A DNA stretch of 64,000 nucleotides, taken from the NCBI GenBank assembly GCA_963680875.1, contig OY804579.1, forward strand, positions 28,009,804-28,073,803. Reading direction: 5' to 3'. Every line of letters starts with the position of its first letter. The stretch's first letter is position 1. The position numbers were made by a program, and so were the translations under genes. The notes under the pieces are model-generated. The model searched no databases. It was not told the DNA's origin and saw only the letters and a program-made list of their open reading frames with translations. Positions 43,845-55,585 of this stretch are shown in pieces. This DNA comes from Bathymodiolus brooksi (lineage: Eukaryota > Mollusca > Bivalvia > Mytilida > Modiolidae).

Positions 43845-44258
43845 TTATTTTATTATTTTTAATTTAAACATTTTTTTCTGATATTTCAAAAACTATTAGA
43901 CATAAAGGTTAAGTTTAAATTGCAAAAATGTGCAGCATATTAAGATCTACCTACCCTGCAATTTTGAAGTTAATCTGAGTACCCAATTTGGAGTTATTGC
44001 CTTGTTTTTCGTCAAATTTTCAAAATGTTAATACCTTTTGTCCTTTATTTCAAAAACTATAAGAGATAGATGTTAAGCTTAAACAGCAAACATGTTCAGC
44101 ATGTCAAGATCTACCTAGCCTGCAATTTTAAAGTAAATCTGATTACCCATCTTGAAGTTATTGCCCTTTTTTCATCAAATTTTACAAATGTTAATACTTT
44201 TCATCCTTTATTTCAAAAACTATAAGAGATAGATGTTGAGTATAAACTGAAAACATGT
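43845..44258 (+). repeat. Family A sub-terminal repeats
   Basis: Units of about 155 bp with ATTTCAAAAACTATAAGAGA, GATGTTAAGTTTAAACAGCA, ATGTCAAGATCTACCTAGCC and TCTTGAAGTTATTGCCC. They continue the host of the nested element and are interrupted at 44259 by the Penelope-like sequence. Confidence 0.7.
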
Positions 44259-45383
44259 TGGATACCTAAACTCCATAAGACACCATACAAAGAAAGGTAC
44301 ATAGCGGGATCATCAACTTGTTCGACGAAAGAATTGTCTATTCACCTAACAAAGATTCTGTCTGCAGTAAAAGAGGGACAACAGAAATATTGTGAAACTG
44401 TTTACTCGCGTAGTGGCATAAATCACATGTGGATTTTGAAAAACTCTAAAGATCTTTTGGATAACCTGAAATCAAGATCTTTCTCTCAGGTATCCTCCAT
44501 CAAAACCTTTGATTTTTCAACTCTATATACCACCCTACCGCATGACAAATTAAAAACCCGCTTAAAAGAAACAATTCATAAAGCTTTTAGTCATAGAAAC
44601 TATGGGTCAAAATTTGTTGTGTTAGGCTACAATTCCACATATTTTTCAAACAAAATTCATAAAGGTAAAACATGCTACTCCGAGGAACAAGTGATCAGTA
44701 TGCTGGAGTTCCTCATCGATAACATATTTGTCTCCTTTGGAGGGACACTGTTTCAGCAGGTCGTCGGCATACCAATGGGTACGAATTGTGCCCCTCTTCT
44801 AGCCGATTTATTTTTATACTCATATGAGTCGGAGTTTCTTCAAAAGCTTGTAAAAGATAAGAAGATTCATGAGGCTAGAGCCTTTAATTTCACATACAGG
44901 TATATTGATGACGTTTTATCTATCAATAATTCTAGATTTGCAGAATTTCTTCCATTGATATATCCTCCAGAGCTGGAAGTTAAAGAGACCACCGATACAG
45001 CTTCGTCCGCATCATTTTTGGACTTATACCTCGAATTTGACGACAGTGGTCAACTCAGTACTAAAATTTATGATAAGTGGGACGACTTCAATTTTAAAAT
45101 CATAAATTTTCCAAATATGTGCAGCAATATACCAGCTTCTCCTGCATATGGTGTTTACATCTCGCAATTGATTCGCTATGCAAGGGGCAGTAGCAATTAT
45201 TCTGATTTCCTGAAACGTCATCTTCATCTGAGAAACAGGCTACTGGACCAGGGCTATAAAAAGATTCGCCTTATTCGATCTCTTAAAAAGTTTATATTCC
45301 GATACCAATATCTTGTCGAAATATATTCCGTCTCTGCAGAAAAAATTATAAGCGATGCATTTTCATATAGTGAAAATGTATAA
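44259..45383 (+). CDS. Penelope-like retroelement reverse transcriptase, 5'-truncated
   Basis: An open frame from TGG at 44259 to TAA at 45381-45383, with no native start; the first in-frame Met codon is internal. Blocks in order: WIPKLHKTPYKERYIAGSS, KTFDFSTLYTTLPHDKL, QVVGIPMGTNCAPLLADLF, the catalytic FTYRYIDDVLSINN (YIDDV codons 44901-44915), SASFLDLYLEFDD, FNFKIINFPNMCSNIPASPA and YGVYISQLIRYARG. These are the hallmarks of Penelope-like reverse transcriptases found in bulk in mollusc and cnidarian genomes. The frame is intact over about 375 codons. The N-terminal part is missing and no GIY-YIG endonuclease follows. It is inserted in family-A sub-terminal sequence. Confidence 0.88.
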   Translation, partial: WIPKLHKTPYKERYIAGSSTCSTKELSIHLTKILSAVKEGQQKYCETVYSRSGINHMWILKNSKDLLDNLKSRSFSQVSSIKTFDFSTLYTTLPHDKLKTRLKETIHKAFSHRNYGSKFVVLGYNSTYFSNKIHKGKTCYSEEQVISMLEFLIDNIFVSFGGTLFQQVVGIPMGTNCAPLLADLFLYSYESEFLQKLVKDKKIHEARAFNFTYRYIDDVLSINNSRFAEFLPLIYPPELEVKETTDTASSASFLDLYLEFDDSGQLSTKIYDKWDDFNFKIINFPNMCSNIPASPAYGVYISQLIRYARGSSNYSDFLKRHLHLRNRLLDQGYKKIRLIRSLKKFIFRYQYLVEIYSVSAEKIISDAFSYSENV

Positions 45384-45749
45384 AGATAAAGAGTCAAATA
45401 TGTCAAGAATTTTTTTTGTCAATGTGTGACGTAAAAATATTTTTGACATTTACGTCACCGAATATGGTACTGCTTTGACAACTATTTTACCTATTTTGTT
45501 CCTGTATTTAAATACTGTTACAGTGACAGCCGGAACCTTTGAATCGTAATGAGAGCGGGAGGTTTGGCGCCTTAAAATCTGATTCAACCCACCATTTCTT
45601 TAGAAATGCCTGTACCAAGTCAGGGTCATTACGGTTTTCACAGTTTTCCGGTTGTTTACTGATTTTGTCTGTTTATATAGTTATGAGTTTTGACTTTCCC
45701 TTTGTAAGATTGTTCGGAGTTCGGTAATTTTGTTATTACCTTTACTTGT
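45384..45749 (+). mobile_element. 3' untranslated tail of the Penelope-like element
   Basis: Sequence between the stop codon and the resumption of the family-A repeat (CTTGTCAAGATATACATGCC at about 45748). The end reads GATTGTTCGGAGTTCGGTAA, TTTTGTTATTACCTTTA. No target duplication was clearly identified. Confidence 0.55.
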
Positions 45750-45826
45750 CAAGATATACATGCCCTGCAATTTTGAAGTAAATCTGATTACCCGTCTAGG
45801 AGTTATTGCCCTTTTTTCTTATTTTT
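45750..45826 (+). repeat. Resumed family A sub-terminal sequence
   Basis: TGCCCTGCAATTTTGAAGTA, CCCGTCTAGGAGTTATTGCC resumes the host interrupted by the Penelope-like element, then meets another family-A start at 45827. Confidence 0.7.
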
Positions 45827-46358
45827 TAGCTCACCTGACCCAAAGGGCCATGTGAGGTATTGCCATCACTTGGCGTCCGTCGTCCGTCCGTTAACTTTTT
45901 CATATTTTAATCTTCTCCTCTGAAACAACTTGGCCAAATAGAACCAAACTTGGCAGTAAGGTCCTCTATAAAGTTTCTCCATTTCGTTCCGTTCCACCAA
46001 CAAATATGGCCACCAAGGGCAATTCTTGTTTCTGATTGGATACTGAGTACTGTTTAAAAAAATCTTCTCCTCTGAAACTGCTTGGCAAAATGGAGCCAAA
46101 CTTGGCAGGAAGCATCTATGTAAGATCCTCTATAAAGCTTCTTCATTTGGTTCCATTCGGCCTACAAACATGGCCGCCAAGATTAATTGGCATAGATGGT
46201 CCCTGGGTGTGTCCCTTTCAAAATTGTGTCCGACAGCCCCACCCTCCATTCAAGATGGCTGCTGTTTTTTAAGGTAATGATTATCTCCCTTTGAAATTTG
46301 CTTCAGTATCATTATATTGTCAGGTGAGCGATACAGGCTCAGTGGGCTGAGCCTCTAG
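45827..46358 (+). mobile_element. Short family A element, complete
   Basis: Starts TAGCTCACCTGACCC, AAA, GGGCCATGTGAGG in a T-run, has two to three units (CAACAAATATGGCCACCAAG, CTACAAACATGGCCGCC, CAAGATGGCTGCTG), and ends CAGGTGAGCGATACAGGCTC, AGTGGGCTGAGCCTCTAG. It is inserted in the same position of the host sequence (after CCCGTCTAGGAGTTATT) as the copy at 43396-43844. Confidence 0.88.
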
Positions 46359-47171
46359 TTTTTAAATGTTTTATTGGATAAAAGAACATGGAAACACTGG
46401 TAGTTGTGTCTTTGTCTCTGTTTTTTTTTTTTTATTTATGGGAAAGGTTTTCGTGTACACATGCTATGCTGCTCATTGTTGCTGCCATAATAGCAAATAC
46501 TGGATGAAGAACAGCATTAAAAGAAAATGTTGCCTTACATACTATTATTCTGTTTTCATTGTGAGATTTAAAATAGACAAAACTAGGTACTTGAAATTTC
46601 CTAATTTGTATTTTTAGTCTCTTAGTACCTCATTGTATGATAACAGCAATGGTAGTGATTTTTTGGTACAACTTTCTGTTTTTATGAATATTTTTAAACT
46701 CTTACATATGATTTCTCATTGAGAATGCTGACATCTTTTCATTTTCGATCACAATTAACTGTTAACTGAGGAGCTTTGTCAGCACAACATGATACGACCG
46801 TGGAATGTCGACAAGAGAAAATTTGAAACATATATGGACACAGTAATACCATCATCAAAAGTGATTTTTGTTTTAAAAACCAGCATTTGATTTCTCAGCC
46901 CTGAAGGGACCTTTTTCTTCAGAGGTTGAGCTAGGATCTCAAAATGTCCATTTTATAATCTGCCAGTCAGTATATTTCAAATGACATATTAAAACATTAC
47001 TTTTCAACAACTTTAAATTTTGAGCCCTTTTGGGACCCTTTTTTCAACAGAAAGGGCTGGGATCCTCCAAATTTTCATTTTTGAAATCTACAAGTCAATA
47101 CCTTTGCAATGAAATATTACCACATAACCTTTGAGTCACTTCTAATTTTCGTCACTTTTGGTCACCTTTTT
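46359..47171. mobile_element. Mixed repeats; probable left part of a family C relative
   Basis: 46366-46620 has no recognised gene despite an open frame of 83 codons. At about 46785-46825, AGCACAACATGATACGACCG, TGGAATGTCGACAAGAG resembles the 5' region of family C. Two to three units (CCTTTTTTCAACAGAAAGGG, CTGGGATCCTC, AATCTACAAGTCAATACCTT) follow and are interrupted by family-A elements at 47172 and 48034. Confidence 0.45.
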
Positions 47172-47915
47172 TAGCTCACCTGGCCTATAGGCCAGGTGAG
47201 CTATTGTCATCACTTTTCGTCTGTCGTCCGTCGTCCGTCGTCTGTCGTCCGTCGTCCGTCGTCCGTCCGTCAACATTTCACATTTTAATCTACTCAGAAA
47301 CCACTGGACCAATTGCAACCAAACTTTGGTGGAATGGTCCTTGGATGGCCCCCTTTCAAAATTGTGTCCGGTGATCCCGACTTCCAACCAAGATGGCCGC
47401 CAATCTAAAAATAGAAAAAAGGGGGGATGAAATTTTAATTGTCCATTGCTGCTTTAGTGTAAGTCAAAATGAGCTAAGATTTTAACTGCAGCTACATGGC
47501 AAGGAGTAGTTTAACATATATTCCGGGTTTTTCTGTGAAATTTTTCTTTCAGCCGATATATACCGATTATGCAAATTGGGCATATTTTGATAAACGATCA
47601 CATTTAAATCTTCTCCTCTGAAACCGCTGAACCAAATTTGTGTCTGGTGGTCCCGCCCTCTGACCAAGATGGCTGCACAGCTGTACTTAGTTTAACATAG
47701 GACCCTATGGGAAATTCACATAAAAACCATCTTGTCTGGAACCAGTAGCTCAATTAAAACCAAACTTTGATGGAATAGTCATTGGATGGTCCTCTTCCAA
47801 AATGGTGTCCGGCAGTTGCGCTCTCCCGCCAAGATGACCGCCACAGTGCAGTTGCGTTGTTATTGAAAGCAGCTTTGATCCAGGTGAGCGATTACAGGCT
47901 CCTGGGAGACTCTGG
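47172..47915 (+). mobile_element. Short family A element with expanded GTCCGTC tract
   Basis: Starts TAGCTCACCTGGCC, TATA, GGCCAGGTGAGCTA (14-bp perfect arms). A run of seven to eight CGTCCGT/CGTCTGT 7-mers lies at 47217-47272. It ends CAGGTGAGCGATTACAGGCT, CCTGGGAGACTCTGG. The host unit is rejoined as ..GTCACCTTT + TTCTCAGCAGAATAGCTGGG; compare CCCTTTTTTCAACAGAAAGG, GCTGGG at about 47037, so there is no target duplication. Confidence 0.88.
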
Positions 47916-48033
47916 TTCTCAGCAGAATAGCTGGGATCCTCAAAATTTTCATTTTTGAATTCTACAAGTCAATACCTTTATGATATATTACAACCCTACT
48001 TTTAAGCAACTTTTTAATTTTCGGCCCTTTTTT

Positions 48034-51000
48034 TAGCTCACCTGACGAAAAGCTATTGCCATCACTTGGAGTCCGTCATCGTCGTTCGTCGTACATCGTA
48101 AACTTTTTCAAAAATATTCTCCTCTGAAAGTACTAGACCAATGGAAACCAAACTTGGTCTGAATCATCACTACGATGTCTAGTTTTAAAATTGTGTCCGG
48201 TGATGCCGTGCACCAACCAACATGGCCGCTGTTACTATAAATAGAACATATGGTAAAATTGCAGGTTTTGGGTAATAACTCAAAAACCGTTAATAATATC
48301 AAAAATCTGACATGGTATAAATATGATCAGCACATCAAGATCTACCTACCCTGCAATTTTGAAGTAAATCTGATTACCCATCTTGGAGTTATTGCCCTTT
48401 TTTCATCAAATTTGTAAAATTTTAATACTTTTCATCTTATATTTCAAAAACTATAAGAGATAAAGCTTAACTTTAAATTGCAAAAATGCGGAATATCAAG
48501 ATCTACCCACCCTGCAATTTTGAGGTAAATCCCATTACCCATTTTGGAGTTATTTCCCTTTTTTCATCAAATTTTGAAAACTTTAATACTTTTCGTCCTT
48601 AATTTCAAAAACTATAAGAGACAGATGATAAGTTGAAACTGCAAACATGTTCAGCATGTCAAGACCTACCTACCCTGCAATTTTGGAGTAAATTTGATTA
48701 CCCATCTTGGAGTTATTGCCCTTTGTACATAATTTTTTTTTTAACTTTAATACTTTTCGTCTTATATTTCAAAAACTATTTACAGATAGATGTTAAGTTT
48801 AAATTGCAAAAAATCTACCTACCATGCAATTTTGAAGTAAATCCCATTACCCATTTTGACCGATTATGCAAATTAGACAAAAGGGGGGATGAAATTTGCT
48901 CAATAAATTTTTTTTTTGATGAAATAGTCATTGGATGGTTCTCTTCCAAAAATGTGTCCGGTGGTTCGGCCCTTCGATCAAGATGGCCCCCACAGCCGAA
49001 CTTAGCTTAACATAGGACCCTATGGGAAATTCACATAAAAATCTTCTCCTCAGAAACCACTGAGACAATTGCAACCAAACTTTTGTGGAATGATCTTTGG
49101 ATGGCCCCCTTCCAAAATTGTGTCCGGTGATCCCGATTTCCATCCAAGATGGCCGCCAAGCTAAAAATAGAAAAAAGGGGGATGAAATTAAAAAAAAATC
49201 TTCTCCTCTGAAACTACTGAGCCAATCTCAAGCAAACTTTGCTGAAATGATCTTTAATCGGTCCCCTTTCAAATTGTGTCCGTCAGCGCCGTCCTGTATC
49301 CAAGATGACCGCCAATACTAAAAATAGAAATTTCTTCAAATGGCCAAAACTGCTCTATTTTAAGCCAGAAAGTGCCCAAATTTGAACTTTATAAGCATAA
49401 TGATGAGCTTTTTAACATATATTACGGGATTTTTTTATGAACTTTGAACTTTTGCCTATTTTGACCGATTATGCAAATTAGAAAAAAGGGGGATGAAATT
49501 TAAAAAAAATCTTCTCCTCTGAAACTACTGAGGCAATCTCAACCAAACTTTGCTGAAATGATTCTTGTGTGGTCCTCTTCCAAAATTGTGTCCGGCATTT
49601 CAGAACATCGACCAAGATGGCCGCCACAGCCGAACTTAATTTAATATAGGACCCTATGGGAAATTCACATAAACATCTTCTTGTCTGAAACCATTTGCTC
49701 AATAAGAACAAAATTTTGATGAAATAGTCATTGGATGGTTCTCTTCCAAAAATGTGTCCGGCGATTCGACCCGTCGATCAAGATGGCCCCCACAGCCGAA
49801 CTTAGCTTAACATAGGACCCTATGGGAAATTCACATAAAAATCTTCTCCTCAGAAACCACTGGGCCAATTGCAACCAAACTTTTGTGGAATGATCCTTGG
49901 ATGGCCCCCTTCCAAAATTGTGTCCGGTGATCCCGACTTCCAACCAAGATGGCCGCCAAGCTAAAAATAGAAAAAGGGGGGATGAAATTAAAAAAACATT
50001 TTCTCCTCTGAAACTACTGAGCCAATCTCAAGCAAACTTTGCTGAAATGATCTTTGATCGGTCCCCTTTCAAAATTGTGTCCGTCAGCGCCGTCCTGTAT
50101 CCAAGATGACCGCCAATACTAAAAATAGAAATTTCTTCAAATGGCCAAAACTGCTCTATTTTAAGCCAGAAAGTGCCCAAATTTGAACTGTATAAGCATA
50201 ATGATGAGCTTTTTAACATATATTACGGGATTTTTTTATGAACTTTGAACTTTTGCCTATTTTGACCGATTATGCAAATTAGAAAAAAGGGGGGATGAAA
50301 TTAAAAAAAAATCTTCTCCCCTGAAACTACTGAGCCAATCTCAACCAAACTTTGCTGTAATGATTCTTGGGTGGTTCTCTTCCAAAATTGTGTCCGGCAT
50401 TTCAGAACACCGACCAAGATGGCCGCCACAGCCAAACTTAATTTAAAATAGGACCCTATGGGAAATTCCCATAAAAATCTTCTTGTCTGAAACCATTTGC
50501 TCAATAAAAAAGATTTTTGATGAAATAGTCATTGGATGGTTCTCTTCCAAAAATGTGTCCGGTGGTTCGGCCCTTCGATCAAGATGGCCCCCACAGCCGA
50601 ACTTAGCTTAACATAGGACCCTATGGGAAATTCACATACAGATCTTCTCCTCAGAAACCACTGAGACAATTGCAACCAAACTTTTGTGGAATGATCCTTG
50701 GATGGCCCCCTTCCAAAATTGTGTCCGGTGATCCCGATTTCCATCCAAGATGGCCGCCAAGCTAAAAATAGAAAAAAGGGGGATGAAATTTAAAAAAAAT
50801 CTTCTCCTCTGAAACTACTGAGACAATCTCAAGCAAACTTTGCTGAAATGATCTTTAATCGGTCCCCTTTCAAAATTGTGTCCGTCAGCGCCGTCCTGTA
50901 TCCAAGATGACCGCCAATACTAAAAATAGAAATTTCTTCAAATGGCCAAAACTGCTCTATTTTAAGCCAGAAAGTGCCCAAATTTGAACTTTATAAGCAT

Positions 51001-54000
51001 AATGATGAGCTATTTAACATATATTACGGGATTTTTTTATGAACTTTGAACTTTTGCCTATTTTGACCGATTATGCAAATTAGAAAAAAAGGGGATGAAA
51101 TTAAAAAAAAATCTTCTCCTCTGAAACTACTGAGCCAATCTCAACCAAACTTTGCTGAAATGATTCTTGGGTGGTCCTCTTCCAAAATTGTGTCCGGCAT
51201 TTCAGAACATCGACCAAGATGGCCGCCACAGCCGAACTTAATTTAATATAGGACCCTATGGGAAATTCACATAAACATCTTCTTGTCTGAAACCATTTGC
51301 TCAATAAGAACAAAATTTTGATGAAATAGTCATTGGATGGTTCTCTTCCAAAAATGTGTCCGGCGATTCGTCCCTTCGATCAAGATGGCCCCCACAGCCG
51401 AACTTAGCTTAACATAGGACCCTATGGGAAATTCACATAAAAATCTTCTCCTCAGAAACCACTGGGATAATTGCAACCAATCTTTTGTGGAATGATCCTT
51501 GGATGGCCCCCTTCCAAAATTGTGTCCGGTGATCCCGACTTCCAACCAAGATGGCCGCCAAGCTAAAAATAGAAAAAAGGGGGATGAAATTAAAAAAAAA
51601 TCTTCTCTTCTGAAACTACTGAGCCAATCTCAACCAAACTTTGCTGAAATGATCCTTGATTGGTCCCCTTTCAAAATTGTTCCCGTCAGCGCCGTCCTGT
51701 ATCCAAGATGACCGCCAATACTAAAAATATAAATTTCTTCAAATGGCCAAAACTGCTCTATTTTAAGCCAGAAAGTGCCCAAATTTGAACTGTATATGAT
51801 GAGCTTTTTAACATATATTACGGGATTTTTTTATGAACTTTGAACTTTTGCCTATTTTGACCGATTATGCAAATTAGAAAAAGGGGGGATGAAATTTTAA
51901 AAAAATCTTCTCCTCTGAAACTACTGAGCCAATCTCAACCAAACTTTGCTGAAATGATTCTTGTGTGGTCCTCTTCCAAAATTATGTCCGGCATTTCAGA
52001 ACACCGACCAAGATGGCCGCCACAGCCGAACTTAATTTAATATAGGACCCTATGGGAAATTCCCATAAAAATCTTCTTGTCTGAAACCATTTGCTCAATA
52101 AGAACAAAATTTTGATGAAATAGTCATTGGATGGTTCTCTTCCAAAAATGTGTCCAGCGGTTCGGCCCTTCGATCAAGATGACCCCCACAGCCGAACTTA
52201 GCTTAACATAGGACCCTATGGGAAATTCACATAAAAATCTTCTCCTCAGAAACCACTGGGATAATTGCAACCAAACTTTTGTGGAATGATCCTTGGATGG
52301 CCCCCTTCCAAAATTGTGTCCGGTGATCCCGACTTCCAACCAAGATGGCCGCCAAGCTAAAAATAGAAAAAAGTGGGATGAAATTAAAAATAAATCTTCT
52401 CCTCTGAAACTACTGAGCCAATCTCAACCAAACTTTGCTGAAATGATCCTTGATTAGTCCCCTTTCAAAATTGTGCCCGTCAGCGCCGTCCTGTATCCAA
52501 GATGACCGCCAATACTAAAAATAGAAATTTCTTCAAATGGCCAAAACTGCTCTATTTTAAGCCAGAAAGTTCCCAAATTTGAACTGTATAAGCATAATGA
52601 TGAGCTTTTTAACATATATTACGGGATCTTTTTATGAACTTTGAACTTTTGCCTATTTTGACCGATTATGCAAATTAGAAAAAAGGGGGGATGAAATTTA
52701 AAAAAATGTTCTCCTCTGAAACTACTGAGCCAATCTCAACCAAACTTTGCTGAAATGATTCTTGGCTGGTCCTCTTCCAAAAATGTGTGCGGCATTTCAG
52801 AACACCGACCAAGATGGCCGCCACAGCCGAACTTAATTTAATATAGGACCCTATGGGAAATTCCCATAAAAATCTTGTCTGAAACCATTTGCTCAATAAG
52901 AACAAAATTTTGATGAAATAGTCATTGGATGGTTCTCTTCCAAAAATGTGTCCAGCGGTTCGGCCCTTCGATCAAGATGGCCCCCACAGCCGAACTTAGC
53001 TTAACATAGGACCCTATGGGAAATTCACATAAAAATCTTCTCCTCAGAAACCACTGGGATAATTGCAACCAAACTTTTGTGGAATGATCCTTGGATGGCC
53101 CCCTTCCAAAATTGTGTCCGGTGATCCCGACTTCCAACCAAGATGGCCGCCAAGCTAAACATAGAAAAAAGGGGGATGAAATTAAAAAAAAATCTTCTCC
53201 TCTGAAACTACTGAGCCGATCTCAACCAAACTTTGCTGAAATGATCCTTGATTGGTCCCCTTTCAAAATTGTTCCCGTCAGCGCCGTCCTGTATCCAAGA
53301 TGACCGCCAATACTAAAAATAGAAATTTCTTCAAATGGCCAAAACTGCTCTATTTTAAGCCAGAAAGTGCCCAAATCTGAACTGAATAAGCATAATGATG
53401 AGCTTTTTAACATATATTACGGGATTTTTTATGAACTTTGAACTTTTGCCTATTTTGACCGATTATGCAAATTAGAAAAAAGGGGGGATGAAATTTAAAA
53501 AAAATCTTCTCTGAAACTACTGAGCCAATCTCAACCAAACTTTGCTGAAATGGTTCTTGGGTGGTCCTCTTCCAAAAATGTGTCCGGCATTTCAGAACAC
53601 CGACCAATATGGCCGCCACAGCCGAACTTAATTTAATATAGGACCCTATGGGAAATTCCCATAAAAATCTTGTCTGAAACCATTTGCTCAATAAGAACAA
53701 AATTTTGATGAAATAGTCATTGGATGGTTCTCTTCCAAAAATGTGTCCAGCGGTTCGGCCCTTCGATCAAGATGGCCCCCACAGCCGAACTTAGCTTAAC
53801 ATAGGACCCTATGGGAAATTCACATAAAAATCTTCTCCTCAGAAACCACTGGGATAATTGCAACCAAACTTTTGTGGAATGATCCTTGGATGGCCCCCTT
53901 CCAAAATTGTGTCCGGTGATCCCGACTTCCAACCAAGATGGCCGCCAAGCTAAACATAGAAAAAAGGGGGATGAAATTAAAAAAAAATCTTCTCCTCTGA

Positions 54001-55068
54001 AACTACTGAGCCGATCTCAACCAAACTTTGCTGAAATGATCCTTGATTGGTCCCCTTTCAAAATTGTTCCCGTCAGCGCCGTCCTGTATCCAAGATGACC
54101 GCCAATACTAAAAATAGAAATTTCTTCAAATGGCCAAAACTGCTCTATTTTAAGCCAGAAAGTGCCCAAATCTGAACTGAATAAGCATAATGATGAGCTT
54201 TTTAACATATATTACGGGATTTTTTATGAACTTTGAACTTTTGCCTATTTTGACCGATTATGCAAATTAGAAAAAAGGGGGGATGAAATTTAAAAAAAAT
54301 CTTCTCTGAAACTACTGAGCCAATCTCAACCAAACTTTGCTGAAATGGTTCTTGGGTGGTCCTCTTCCAAAAATGTGTCCGGCATTTCAGAACACCGACC
54401 AATATGGCCGCCACAGCCGAACTTAATTTAATATAGGACCCTATGGGAAATTCCCATAAAAATCTTCTTGTCTGAAACCATTTGCTCAATAAGAACAAAA
54501 TTTTGATGAAATAGTCATTGGATGGTTCTCTTCCAAAGATGTGTCCGGCGATTCGGCCCTTCGATCAAGATGACCCCCACAGCCGAACTTAGCTTAACAT
54601 AGAACCCTATGGGAAATTCACATAAAAATATTCTCCTCAGAAACCACTGGGCCAATTGCAATTAAACTTTTGTGGAATGATCCAAAATTGTGTCCGGTGA
54701 TCCCGACTTCCAACCAAGATGGCCACCAAGCTAAAAATAGAAAAAAGGGGGATGAAATTATTCCTCTTGAAATGCATTTTTTTTGTTGACTCACTGCTTT
54801 TGGTTTCTCACATAATCAAAGGGAAGCAACTCTATTACAAAATGTGAAGTAGGAAAAGCTAAATTTTGAGAATCATTGACATAAATGTTTTTTTAAAGCA
54901 ATTTTGATAACTTATATTAAAGGGGGAACCCCTGCCCAAATTTTTTGTAGAAGGGGTCTGCAATGACGAAGGCTACATTTGTTAATTTTTTTTTACCGAA
55001 GTTATCAAGTTTTATTGACTGATGTTATTATACCCAGGTGAGCTATACAGGCTCCTGGGAGCCTCTAG
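48034..55068 (+). mobile_element. Large family A composite
   Basis: Starts TAGCTCACCTGACG (second arm largely deleted, TATTGCCATCACTTGG retained), has sub-terminal units to about 48870, then ~310-bp units and the GAAATGCATTTT..TTGACTCACTG tail, and ends CCAGGTGAGCTATACAGGCT, CCTGGGAGCCTCTAG at 55068. Higher-order repeats inside: a ~1601-bp period (for example landmarks 48928, 50529 and then about 52124) and an almost exact 795-bp duplication (52922 with 53717; 53222 with 54017). Frames of about 63-98 codons recurring in it are products of the repeat, not genes. Confidence 0.85.
52680..54500. repeat. 795-bp tandem duplication in the composite
   Basis: Landmarks at 52922, 53091, 53222 and 53407 recur at 53717, 53886, 54017 and 54202, each offset by 795 bp, with very few differences. 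The second half differs from neighbours in shared variants such as ATCTGAACTGAATAAGC, confirming recent copying. Confidence 0.85.
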
Positions 55069-55585
55069 TTTTAAAATGGGTGGGGCCGGGACCCCCATTT
55101 TTATATCATGTGAAGAAAGTGAACAAAAGTAACACAATTAAGTAAGTTTTCATCAGTTGATTTATCTCCCCTGATTTTTCTGTAAAAATTTACTTATACA
55201 TGTACAAGTAAAAATTATTTACAACCCCTGAAAATGGCTGAAATTCTCAGGTGTTTGGATGCAAAAACATGCTTCAAATGAATTTTGTATGCTTATGTAA
55301 CAATTTTCTTTTAATGTTCTAAATGACTTAATAAAAATATCTACTATGCACAGATGTTTACCCACTACCCATAGCCTTTAGAAATTGCTCCCTTGTGACT
55401 ATCAAATAGCCAGTAATTTGAACATAAAAGACAAATGAGATTTTCATTGACCATGAATTTGTAATTCAATGAATACATATGATTAATACTTAAGACAGTC
55501 TATAAAACACACTCTTACAACATTGTTATTAAAAGATATTCAAGAAAAAGACCAGTATGCATTTTTTTAATTGTGTAAGTGAAAT
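55069..55585. other. No gene recognised
   Basis: AT-rich. The start (TTTTAAAATGGGTGGGGCCG) may be the right-hand flank of the repeat into which 48034-55068 inserted. Confidence 0.4.
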
